Position numbers and translations under genes: made by a program
Shown: one piece after another, positions 8,649 to 17,000 of the stretch
Numbering within the stretch: position 1 is the stretch's first letter
Layout of the letters: every line of letters starts with the position of its first letter
Assembly (NCBI GenBank): GCA_041685935.1
Contig: JAWLES010000011.1
Coordinates: forward strand, 1-25,984
DNA from: JAIPEK01 sp041685935
Lineage (GTDB): Bacteria > Desulfobacterota > Desulfobacteria > Desulfobacterales > Desulfobacteraceae
Length of the DNA: 25,984 bases
Direction: 5' to 3'
Notes under the pieces: generated by a model
Told to the model about the DNA's origin: nothing
The model's database searches: none
What the model saw: only the letters and a program-made list of their open reading frames with translations

Positions 8649-8810
8649 CTACTTGATCTTTGTCTCCTTGTGATTTACGTGCTTACCGCAGAATCTGCAG
8701 TACTTTTTAAACTCTAATTTATCAGGAGTTTTTCTCTTGTTCTTGGTTGTCGTATAGTTTCTCCTCTTGCATTCACCGCACGCAAGAGCAACAAGCACCC
8801 GTTCTCCCAC
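8649..8810 (-). CDS. rpmG: 50S ribosomal protein L33
   Basis: This is a small zinc-ribbon protein of the large ribosomal subunit, 53 residues, found by translating the gap between tuf and tRNA-Trp. It has the two Cys pairs CGEC and CRFC that bind zinc in the Cys-containing form of L33, and the family motif KRRNYTTTKNK. The start is a GTG at 8810 with GGAG 6 bases upstream; an ATG start is not available. It follows tuf by 15 bases. The presence of the zinc-binding cysteines, rather than a Cys-free paralogue, is seen directly. Confidence 0.95.
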   Translation of the reverse strand: MGERVLVALACGECKRRNYTTTKNKRKTPDKLEFKKYCRFCGKHVNHKETKIK

Positions 8811-8825
8811 AGTCAACTCCTTTGA

Positions 8826-10019
8826 TTATTCAATAATTTCACCGATAACGCCGGCACCGACGGTTCTGCCGCCTTCCCTGATGGCAAAGCGGAGTTCTTT
8901 TTCCATTGCAATAGGCGCGATCAGCTCGGCTGTAATGGCTGCATTGTCACCGGGCATGATCATCTCCACACCCTCTGCCAGATTAAGCGTACCTGTCACG
9001 TCCGTGGTCCTGAAAAAGAACTGCGGCCTGTACCCGTTGAAAAAAGGAGTGTGCCTGCCGCCCTCTTCCTTGCTCAAACAGTAGATCTCTGCCTTGAACT
9101 TGGTATGAGGCGTTATGGAACCGGGCTTGGCAACAACCTGACCCCTTTCCACCTGGTCTCTCTTCGTTCCCCTCAGAAGAAGTCCCACATTGTCTCCGGC
9201 ACGCCCTTCGTCCAGAAGCTTTCTGAACATTTCAACGCCGGTGCAGACCGTCTTGGCGGTCTCACGAATACCCACAAGCTCGATCTCGGCCCCGGTCTTG
9301 ATTATACCACGCTCAATACGGCCGGTTACTACAGTACCGCGCCCGGATATACTGAAAACATCCTCGATGGGCATCAGAAAATCCTTGTCCGTGTCACGCT
9401 CAGGCTCGGGCACATAACTGTCAAGGCACTCCAGAAGCTCAAAAATCGGCTTTACATCATCGCTGTCACTGTCATCGCTCTCAAGAGCCTTCAAAGCGCT
9501 GCCGCGGATTATCGGGGTGTCCTCGCCGGGAAAATCATAGCTATCAAGAAGCTCCTGAAGCTCCATCTCCACAAGCTCGATCAGCTCCTCATCATCCACC
9601 ATGTCACACTTGTTCAGGAAAACCACTATGGTCGGAACACCAACCTGGCGCGCAAGAAGAATATGCTCCCTTGTCTGCGGCATGGGGCCGTCATCCGCGC
9701 TTACAACCAGTATCGCCCCGTCCATCTGGGCCGCACCGGTGATCATGTTCTTGATATAGTCGGCATGCCCGGGACAATCCACGTGGGCGTAATGACGGTT
9801 CTCGGTCTCGTACTCCACATGCGCGGTCGCGATTGTAATACCACGTTCCCTCTCTTCGGGCGCCTTGTCTATCTCGTCAAACGGTATGAACGTCCCGGTC
9901 CCCCTAGAAGCGGCATGCTTGGTGATCGCCGCGGTCAGCGTCGTCTTGCCGTGATCTATATGACCTATCGTTCCTATGTTCACATGCGGCTTCGTCCGCT
10001 CGTATTTTTCCTTAGCCAT
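8826..10019 (-). CDS. tuf: Translation elongation factor Tu
   Basis: EF-Tu is the GTPase that delivers aminoacyl-tRNA to the ribosome. It has 397 residues, normal for the family. G1 is GHIDHGKT (residues 19-26, with Ile where E. coli has Val), the switch I region contains RGITI, G3 is DCPGH, and G4 is NKCD. The loop after GSALKALE holds a short acidic run (SDDSDSDD), a few residues longer than in E. coli. Domains 2 and 3 are complete. Four tRNA genes lie directly upstream, the classical tufB-type location. Another tuf copy is often found in the str operon, which would lie outside this window. Confidence 0.98.
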   Translation of the reverse strand: MAKEKYERTKPHVNIGTIGHIDHGKTTLTAAITKHAASRGTGTFIPFDEIDKAPEERERGITIATAHVEYETENRHYAHVDCPGHADYIKNMITGAAQMDGAILVVSADDGPMPQTREHILLARQVGVPTIVVFLNKCDMVDDEELIELVEMELQELLDSYDFPGEDTPIIRGSALKALESDDSDSDDVKPIFELLECLDSYVPEPERDTDKDFLMPIEDVFSISGRGTVVTGRIERGIIKTGAEIELVGIRETAKTVCTGVEMFRKLLDEGRAGDNVGLLLRGTKRDQVERGQVVAKPGSITPHTKFKAEIYCLSKEEGGRHTPFFNGYRPQFFFRTTDVTGTLNLAEGVEMIMPGDNAAITAELIAPIAMEKELRFAIREGGRTVGAGVIGEIIE

Positions 10020-10044
10020 TTTTCATCCCCTTTTATAATCGTTC

Positions 10045-10121
10045 TGGAGCCCATGACCGGACTTGAACCGGTGAACCTCTTCCTTACCAAGGAAGCGCTC
10101 TACCTGCTGAGCTACATGGGC
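10045..10121 (-). tRNA. tRNA-Thr (anticodon GGT)
   Basis: The acceptor stem GCCCATG/CATGGGC is perfect and CCA is encoded. The anticodon stem CTTCC/GGAAG holds the loop TTGGTAA, giving GGT. The T-arm is ACCGG-TTCAAGT-CCGGT. It is the last tRNA before tuf, 25 bases upstream of the tuf start. Confidence 0.97.
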
Positions 10122-10181
10122 TAACCAACCTGCTTATCTCTATTTCAAAGGCAACCGGGCAACAAAAAGACCGGATCGGAT

Positions 10182-10257
10182 TGGAGCGGGAGACGAGGCT
10201 CGAACTCGCGACATTCAGCTTGGAAGGCTGAAGCTCTACCAACTGAGCTACTCCCGC
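10182..10257 (-). tRNA. tRNA-Gly (anticodon TCC)
   Basis: The acceptor stem GCGGGAG/CTCCCGC is perfect, followed by discriminator T and an encoded CCA. The anticodon stem TCAGC/GCTGA holds CTTCCAA, giving TCC. The D-arm AGCTCAGTTGGTAGAGCT is standard. It is the third tRNA of the four-gene array. Confidence 0.97.
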
Positions 10258-10336
10258 AGCTCTAAAAGCAAATGACAAACGTTCCGTCAAATCATGTAGT
10301 ATCCGATCCCCTACCCAGAGGCCTCCTACATTTCAG

Positions 10337-10421
10337 TGGTGGTGAGGGGAGGATTCGAACCTCCGAAGGCTCTGCCGTCAGATTTACAGTCTGATCCCTT
10401 TGACCGCTCGGGAACCCCACC
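10337..10421 (-). tRNA. tRNA-Tyr (anticodon GTA)
   Basis: This is an 85-base class II tRNA with a long variable arm (about GGCAGAGCCTTC). The anticodon stem CAGA/TCTG holds CTGTAAA, giving GTA. The acceptor stem GGTGGGG/CCTCACC includes one G-U pair, and CCA is encoded. The order Thr-Tyr-Gly-Thr-tuf matches the well-known E. coli thrU-tyrU-glyT-thrT-tufB arrangement. Confidence 0.97.
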
Positions 10422-10430
10422 ACATTTTTC

Positions 10431-10506
10431 TGGAGCCGATACCCCGATTCGAACGGAGGACTTTCTCATTACAAGTGAGATGCTCTACCAACTGAGCTAT
10501 ATCGGC
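10431..10506 (-). tRNA. tRNA-Thr (anticodon TGT)
   Basis: The acceptor stem GCCGATA/TATCGGC is perfect and CCA is encoded. The anticodon stem CTCA/TGAG holds CTTGTAA, giving TGT. It is the promoter-proximal tRNA of the cluster and begins about 50 bases downstream of the predicted transcription start. Confidence 0.97.
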
Positions 10507-10562
10507 ACTTCTCACAGGCCGCGCCGTATCCGGAACACGCCGCCCTGATTAAAGACCGAAGA

Positions 10563-10591
10563 AATGTACCAGATAACCCACCCGAAGTCAA
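10563..10591 (-). promoter_or_regulatory. Predicted sigma70 promoter of the tRNA-tuf cluster
   Basis: On the minus strand a -35 box TTGACT (10591-10586) and a -10 box TACATT (10568-10563) are separated by exactly 17 bases. Directly upstream of the -35 is a nearly pure A/T stretch (about 10592-10611) resembling an UP element, as expected for a strong stable-RNA promoter. Transcription would start near 10556 and enter tRNA-Thr(TGT) about 50 bases later. The boxes are seen in the sequence; activity is inferred. Confidence 0.65.
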
Positions 10592-10658
10592 ATAAAAATT
10601 TATTTTTTTCATCTCTCACGTTCCTGCCCGCTTTCATGCAGAATATAGCGTTTTTAAC

Positions 10659-10687
10659 TTGACATCAATCATAAAGTTCTATAGATA
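10659..10687 (+). promoter_or_regulatory. Possible sigma70 promoter for the lytic transglycosylase gene
   Basis: A consensus -35 box TTGACA (10659-10664) is followed after 17 bases by TAGATA (10682-10687), a poor -10. TATAGA at 10680-10685 is a better -10 match, but at only 15 bases spacing. The site lies 59-87 bases before the ATG and diverges from the tRNA promoter. The perfect -35 makes a promoter plausible; the exact -10 is uncertain. Confidence 0.45.
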
Positions 10688-10745
10688 TTAGTCAATTATA
10701 AAAACGCGGACAATAACCAAAACATATAAATCCCAGGCCCTGCAC

Positions 10746-12608
10746 ATGAAAATTTCAAAAACCCTGCTAGTAATTATGGTAATCTTTCTGACAGCCGGAT
10801 GCAAATACTCAGGCAACTTTGCAGTCCCCTCCTCCTCTTCTCAAACCGGCACGGAAACTGCGGAAAGCGAGACAGCTGTTTCAGAAAGTTCAACGGACGA
10901 CCCCTCCCTTTCAAATAAAAATCCCGGCCCTGATCTTCAAAAAGCAGACACCAGCAAAAAATCTGCTGAAAAAAAAGGCTTTGCACCGGTGCAAAACCAT
11001 ACCGACAGCCCCCTGGCATTGCAGGAAACTTCGTCAGACGTAACACCACCACCCCCTGACAAAACATCAGCCCGGCAGACCATCGACAAAGCACTTCTCC
11101 TTTACAAGCATGCCCAGAAAATGTGGGAAAAGGGAGACCTTGAGGAGGCAATGAGCGATCTTGACAAGGCATATTCAAAAATTGTCAATATTGACCTTGA
11201 TCAGACACCGGACCTGAACCAGGAAAAAGAAGATTTGCGGTATATGATTTCCAAACGTGTTCTGGAAATCTATGCGTCAAGACATATTGTGGTGAACGGC
11301 AAACACAACGCCATTCCCATGACAATGAACAAATATGTGGAACGCGAAATCGAAAGGCTTACCGGACCGAACCGCCCTTTTCTGATCCAGTCCCTGAAAA
11401 GGGCGGCCCGATACCGGCCGTTTATTCTTCCGAAACTCAAAGAGGCGGGGCTGCCTGAAGAGCTTTCCTGGCTTCCGCTGGTGGAAAGCGGTTTCAAAAT
11501 CAGGGCGCTCTCCTCTGCAAGAGCGCTGGGGCTCTGGCAGTTTATTCCGTCCACCGGACACAAATTCGGACTCAAGCGCAACTACTATATAGATGAACGG
11601 CTGGATCCTGAAAAATCCACAGAGGCCGCAATTGACTATCTTAAAGAACTTCATAAAATATTCGGAGACTGGAGCACGGTGCTTGCCGCCTACAACTGCG
11701 GAGAGGGACGGGTACTGCACATTATAAAAAAACAGAAAATCAATTATCTGGATAACTTCTGGGATCTTTACCAGAAACTCCCTTCCGAAACCGCCCGCTA
11801 CGTTCCCAAATTTCTGGCAACCCTCCACATCATTAATAATATGGACAAATACGATATCAATGTAGACGAATCCCTCAAGCCGCTCGAATATGAAACTTTT
11901 GCTGTAAACAAGCAGATACGGCTAAGTTCCATTGCCAAGGAAATCGACGTTTCCACTGATGTTCTGACCACGCTCAACCCCGAACTCAGGTACGCCCTCC
12001 TTCCCCCTGAAGAATATCAACTCAGGATTCCCGCTTCCCACAGTGAAATTTTTGCAGCCAAACTCGACAAGATCAAATCCTCGTATCCCCCTCCTGAAAA
12101 GTTTGCCTATCACAGGGTGAAACGGGGGCAGACACTGTCCGGAATTGCTCGACGGTATCATTCATCAGTAAATTCCATTACACGTGCAAACAGTCTACGG
12201 CGCTCGAATATGATTGTGGCCGGGCAGGTCCTGAAAATCCCGAAAAAGGGTAACCACTCAGCAGGAGGAGCCGATGACGGCACCTATTCAGGCAAAAAAA
12301 TAAAATATACCGTAAAACAGGGGGACAACCTCTGGAACATTGCCAGAAGATATGATACAACAACCAAAAAAATCAAGATGGCCAGCGGGATACGCAGCAA
12401 TGACCTTCATATAAACCAGACGCTGCAGATCCCTGTTGATCCGGACCGGAAAACCGGAACCGGAACTTCAAGTTACTGGGTAAAATCCGGAGACAGCCCG
12501 TTTACCATTGCCAGAAAACATCAAATGAGCTTAAAAAGGCTTTTGACACTGAATGATTTAAATAAACAAAGCAAAATTTACCCCGGCCAGAAACTTCTGG
12601 TCGAATAA
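10746..12608 (+). CDS. mltD: Lipoprotein membrane-bound lytic murein transglycosylase with three LysM domains (MltD type)
   Basis: This enzyme cleaves the MurNAc-GlcNAc bond of peptidoglycan, forming 1,6-anhydro ends. The protein has 620 residues. Residues 1-19 are a lipoprotein signal with lipobox LTAGC (C19 lipidated). The next residue is Lys, not Asp, so outer-membrane sorting is likely if the enteric rule holds. A low-complexity Ser/Thr/Pro linker runs to about residue 105, then a helical segment (112-147). The SLT domain (about 222-335) has catalytic Glu247 in LVESGF, the ALGLWQF motif and AAYNCGEGR. LysM domains lie at about 456-499, 519-563 and 577-619, and residues 383-430 look like a decayed fourth. 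MltD is the best family match by architecture. The ribosome-binding site is weak. Confidence 0.92.
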   Translation: MKISKTLLVIMVIFLTAGCKYSGNFAVPSSSSQTGTETAESETAVSESSTDDPSLSNKNPGPDLQKADTSKKSAEKKGFAPVQNHTDSPLALQETSSDVTPPPPDKTSARQTIDKALLLYKHAQKMWEKGDLEEAMSDLDKAYSKIVNIDLDQTPDLNQEKEDLRYMISKRVLEIYASRHIVVNGKHNAIPMTMNKYVEREIERLTGPNRPFLIQSLKRAARYRPFILPKLKEAGLPEELSWLPLVESGFKIRALSSARALGLWQFIPSTGHKFGLKRNYYIDERLDPEKSTEAAIDYLKELHKIFGDWSTVLAAYNCGEGRVLHIIKKQKINYLDNFWDLYQKLPSETARYVPKFLATLHIINNMDKYDINVDESLKPLEYETFAVNKQIRLSSIAKEIDVSTDVLTTLNPELRYALLPPEEYQLRIPASHSEIFAAKLDKIKSSYPPPEKFAYHRVKRGQTLSGIARRYHSSVNSITRANSLRRSNMIVAGQVLKIPKKGNHSAGGADDGTYSGKKIKYTVKQGDNLWNIARRYDTTTKKIKMASGIRSNDLHINQTLQIPVDPDRKTGTGTSSYWVKSGDSPFTIARKHQMSLKRLLTLNDLNKQSKIYPGQKLLVE

Positions 12609-12616
12609 CCGGTTAC

Positions 12617-12691
12617 GCCCCCGTAGCTCAGTGGATAGAGCATAGGATTCCTAATCCTTGAGCGGAGGTTCGATTCCTCCCGGGGGCACCA
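12617..12691 (+). tRNA. tRNA-Arg (anticodon CCT)
   Basis: The acceptor stem GCCCCCG/CGGGGGC is perfect, followed by discriminator A and an encoded CCA. The anticodon stem TAGGA/TCCTT (one G-U-type end pair) holds TTCCTAA, giving CCT, which reads AGG. The D-arm is AGCTCAGTGGATAGAGC and the T-loop TTCGATT. It begins only 8 bases after the mltD stop and ends 25 bases before the U32 gene, so it may be processed out of a shared transcript. I saw no duplicated tRNA end nearby that would mark an integrated element. Confidence 0.96.
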
Positions 12692-12716
12692 CACACATCC
12701 AGTACAAGCCTCTCTT

Positions 12717-13940
12717 ATGACTCCTGACAGAAAAAAACCGGAACTTCTGGCTCCGGCAGGAAACTTCGAAAAAATGGAAATCGCCTTTCATTATGGTGCG
12801 GATGCAGTATATCTTGCAGGAAAGGATTTCAGTTTACGGAATTTTTCAGACAATTTTTCAAACGAAGAGCTTTATGAAGCGGTCAGGTATGCGGAATCCC
12901 GTTCCAAAAAAATCTACCTTGCATGCAATGTTTACTCAAGGAATGAAGAGCAGGACCGCATCAGTTCATATCTTGAAGCCATAGGGCGAATCGCCCCCCA
13001 TGCAATAATCCTGTCTGACCCCGGCATCATCAGGCTGGCCCGGAAAATCATCCCGGGAATCAACATCCATTTAAGCACCCAGGCCAATACAACGAATATC
13101 AATGCTGTCAAATTCTGGGAAGAGCTGGGGGTCAAGCGGGTGAACCTTGCCAGGGAGCTTTCTCTCCGGGAGGTGCGAGAGATCGCCGGCGCAGTATCAG
13201 CCGGGATTGAAATATTTATTCACGGGGCCATGTGCATGTCCTACTCGGGAAGATGTCTGCTTTCAAGCTTTCTTAGCATGCGGGACGGCAACAGGGGACT
13301 CTGCAGCCATCCATGCCGGTGGAAGTACTCTCTTGTGGAAGAACAGAGGCCCAATGAGTTTTACCCCCTGCTCGAAGATCAAAGAGGTTCATACATACTC
13401 AATTCAAAAGATCTGTGCATGATTGACCACATACCCGATATTACATCATCCGGTGCTGAGTCATTAAAGATCGAGGGAAGAATGAAAGGGATCAACTACC
13501 TCGCCTCGGTGGTAAAAACCTACCGTCATGCCCTGGATTCTTTCCGGGAGAATCCTTCGGGCTACTTCACCCGCCCCGAGTGGATCAGGGAGCTTTACAG
13601 TGTCTATCACCGGGATTACTGTACCGGCTTTTATTTCAACAGGCCCGACGAAACACTCACCAACCGTGAAAACCTTCACGGCGGGAGGATACACGCATTT
13701 GTCGGCAGGATCATCAAGGCAGGAGAAAACAATGCCTATACAGTTCAAATCCGGAACAGGCTCAAAAAAACCGACCGGATAGAGATTGTGACGCCAAGGC
13801 TTGAAAACCGGGAAGCCACCATTACCGGACTTTTTGATAACGACCTCGAACCTGTTGATGCGGTGAATCCCAATACACAAGCCGTACTCTTTCTCGACCG
13901 CTCCGCAGGTGAATCCGATATCATCCGGAAACTCACCTGA
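12717..13940 (+). CDS. U32 family protein (peptidase U32 / TrhP-like tRNA uridine hydroxylation)
   Basis: The protein has 407 residues. It starts with the ELLAPAGNFEKMEIAFHYGADAVYL fold typical of the U32 family, has the HLSTQANTTN segment, and carries the family signature EIFIHGAMCMSYSGRC (about 165-180). Four cysteines, C173, C180, C196 and C200 (LCSHPC), are spaced as in family members thought to bind an Fe-S cluster. E. coli TrhP (YegQ) makes 5-hydroxyuridine at tRNA position 34; other members were described as collagenase-like peptidases. Length and N-terminus are closest to TrhP/YegQ in my view, but I cannot separate the subfamilies without alignment. The ATG at 12717 has no clear Shine-Dalgarno, yet later starts would delete the conserved ELLAPAG strand. 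The upstream neighbour is a tRNA gene. Confidence 0.88.
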   Translation: MTPDRKKPELLAPAGNFEKMEIAFHYGADAVYLAGKDFSLRNFSDNFSNEELYEAVRYAESRSKKIYLACNVYSRNEEQDRISSYLEAIGRIAPHAIILSDPGIIRLARKIIPGINIHLSTQANTTNINAVKFWEELGVKRVNLARELSLREVREIAGAVSAGIEIFIHGAMCMSYSGRCLLSSFLSMRDGNRGLCSHPCRWKYSLVEEQRPNEFYPLLEDQRGSYILNSKDLCMIDHIPDITSSGAESLKIEGRMKGINYLASVVKTYRHALDSFRENPSGYFTRPEWIRELYSVYHRDYCTGFYFNRPDETLTNRENLHGGRIHAFVGRIIKAGENNAYTVQIRNRLKKTDRIEIVTPRLENREATITGLFDNDLEPVDAVNPNTQAVLFLDRSAGESDIIRKLT

Positions 13941-13985
13941 CATTTGACCAGCCGGGCCCTTCAGCCTTCAATATTCATTTGACTT

Positions 13986-14015
13986 TTGACCTATTCTTTT
14001 GTAATCTTTTATCAT
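13986..14015 (+). promoter_or_regulatory. Predicted sigma70 promoter of the chemosensory operon
   Basis: TTGACC (13986-13991) and TATCAT (14010-14015), each a 5/6 match to consensus, are separated by 18 bases. The cheA ATG lies 38 bases after the -10 box. I saw no sigma28 (FliA) or sigma54 box in the 113-base gap after the U32 gene. That suggests the operon is not under flagellar class III control, though this is inference from one small region. Confidence 0.5.
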
Positions 14016-14053
14016 CATAACCGGAAATCCGTTACAAATTGACAGGAGAGTCG

Positions 14054-17000
14054 ATGATGTTTGAAGACGATGAAACCCTAAGAATGTATGTGGAAGAATC
14101 ACTTGACCATTTGTCCGAGATCGAAAGCGATCTTTTGACCATTGAAGAGGGCGGCAAGGACGTGGATGTGGATCTGGTCAACAACGTCTTCCGGGCGGCC
14201 CATTCCATCAAAGGCGGCGCGGGTTTTATGGGTCTTACCTCCATCAAAGAGCTGTCACACAGTCTTGAAAACGTTCTCGGACTTATCAGGAACCTGGAAC
14301 TTACCCCTGATCCCAACAAGATAAGTGTTCTTCTGAAAGGATTCGATCAACTCGAAAGTCTTCTGAACAATGTCGACACCAGCAACGAAACCGACATTTC
14401 CGATCATCTTCAGGCGCTTGAAGAAATTACCAGATCCGGCCTGCCAGAAGCTGAACAGGAAACCGTAACCGAACTTGTGGATATCGTTCTGCCCGACGGC
14501 AGAATCTTTCCGGAAGTCTCTCTGTATGAGATCAACAAGCTGCGTGACGAAGGCAAAAACCTCTTTGTTGCTGAATATGATCTCATAAAGGACATCCATC
14601 GGAAGAACAAAAAACCGATCCAGCTTATCAGCAACCTGGAAAAAACCGGCACACTGGTGGATTCACGGATCGATTTCGAATCAGCCGGGACCCTGGAAGA
14701 CAAAACCCCGCCATCGAGAATCCCTTTTCAGATCCTCTTTGCATCAATCATCGAACATGACATGACTGAAACCCTTTTTGAGATAGAACAGAAATATATC
14801 CACCACATTTCGGATGACAATATTGCAAAAGCGGGCGACTCCGACATAAAAAAGGCCGGTCAGTTTACCGTAAAAAAGGAGGAAAACAAGATGGATACGG
14901 TCGAACAGGTTTCAAACGCCGGGCAAACTGCAACCGGGCGCTCAGCTGAAGCCGGGGCAAGGGAGAGGGGGGCGGACAGCACAGCCGCTCAAAACACTGC
15001 CGGAAACTCCGGTACTGAAAACAAAACCGAATCCGAATCCCAGCAGCTCTCCATGTCCTCCAAGGCCCAGAGTTCCCTCAGGGTTAACGTTAACCTTCTC
15101 GACACCCTGATGAACCTGGCAGGGGAGCTGGTGCTCAGCAGGAACCAGCTTCTGCAGGGAATCACTTCATCCAACAACAAGGCCACTGAACAGTCGAGCC
15201 AGAGAATCGACATGATCACCTCCGAACTTCAGGAGGCCATCATGAAAACCCGGATGCAGCCCATCGCGAACGTACTCAATAAATTCACCCGGATCGTCAG
15301 GGACATGTCAAGGGAGCTTAATAAATCCATCGAGCTTGACATTACGGGAAAAGAGGTCGAGCTTGATAAAACCATCCTCGAATCCATTAACGACCCCCTG
15401 ACCCATCTGGTGAGGAACTCTGTTGACCACGGCATCGAACCGCCCGAGGTCAGAGAGCAGATCGGGAAGGAGCCCACGGGAACAATCAAGCTGAAGGCAT
15501 TTCACGATGCCGGGCAGGTTAACATCGTAATTTCAGACGACGGCAAGGGGCTTGATCCGGATAAAATAGCTGAAACCGCTTTATCAAAGGGGCTTGTAAC
15601 CGAAAACCAGATTGCTGAAATGTCCAGAAAGGAAAAAACGGAACTGATTTTCAAGCCCGGATTTTCCACTGCTGAAAAGGTCACCGACGTATCCGGCCGG
15701 GGTGTCGGCATGGATGTTGTGGTAACCAATATAGAGGCCCTCGGCGGAATTATCGAGCTGGACTCCACCGTCGGCAAGGGCACCGACATTCAGATCAAGC
15801 TGCCCTTGACACTGGCTATTATTCCAAGCCAGATCACTGCTGTTGGTAACGAAAAGTACGCGGTCCCCCAGGTCAACCTTGATGAACTGCTCCGCATTCC
15901 CGCCTCCCAGGTAAAGCACCGGGTTGAAAAAGTCGGGGATGCTGCCGTTGTTCGATTAAGAGGACAGCTTCTTCCGCTTTTAAACCTATCTGACATCCTC
16001 GGTATACAAAAAACCTATACTGATCCGGAAACCGGTGAGGAAAAGCCGGACCGGCGGACGAATGTAGCAGACAGAAGATCAAGACAGCTCACTGATGAAG
16101 ACGCGGCCCGGGAATCGGAACAGAAAACTCAAGAAAGACGGGAAGACGGAAACTCCGACAGGAGGTATCGAGCTGACAGCGCTCTTAACATCGCAGTTGT
16201 TTCAGCCGGATCATTCAAATACGGGCTTGTGGTGGATGAACTGCTGGATTCCGAAGAGATCGTGGTAAAACCGGTGGGAAGACACCTGAAAAAGTGTGAC
16301 GCATATGCAGGCGCAACCATAATGGGAGACGGCAAAGTCGCCCTGATTCTGGATATTTCCAGTCTCGCCCAGATGGCTGAACTGAACGCGGTGGCAACCA
16401 AAAAGACCGTGCAGAAAGAAATGGAAAAAGCGGAAGACTCCGGAAAAGACAAGGCGGCAATGCTCACCTTCAGGAATGCTGAAACCGAATACTTTGCAGC
16501 CCCCCTCAACCTTGTGGAACGTATTGAAAGGTTTGACTCCTCCACCATCGAAGAGGTTGGAGACCGCAAAGTGATCCAGTACAGGGGCGGCTCCCTGCCC
16601 CTGTACGAAATCAGCCAGGTGGCTGATGTCAAACCGCTTCCCAGCAAAGAGCAGCAGGAAGTCATAGTCTTCAGGGTCAAGGGCAGAGAGCTTGGATTGA
16701 TGGTGACACCGCCGGTGGATGCCCTTGAAGTGGTTCTTGATGTGGATGAAAGTACACTGAAGCAGCCAAGTATCAGCGGCTCCATGATCATCAACGAAAA
16801 GACAACCCTTTTGATAGATATTTTTGAGTTCATCAAGCGGATCAACCCGGACTGGTTTGAAAAAGATGCCGAAACCAGGGAGCATATCACAAGCCAAGGG
16901 GAGGAGAAGACTATTCTGTTTGCTGAAGATTCCGCATTCTTCAGAAAACAGGTAAAAAGCTTCATGACGGAAGACGGGTTCAAGGTCCTTGAAGCTGAAG

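Noticed and set aside
9051..10124. 357-codon open frame on the plus strand opposite tuf
   Set aside because: It runs antisense through tuf and into a tRNA gene. Strong codon bias in tuf leaves the opposite frame open.
12617..12691. tRNA-Arg as an integration site for a mobile element
   Set aside because: No integrase, no repeated tRNA 3' end and no change of gene content nearby; flanking genes are ordinary chromosomal ones.
13941..13980. Terminator after the U32 gene
   Set aside because: There is a short GC-rich run (GCCGGGCCC) but no convincing stem followed by a T-tract.
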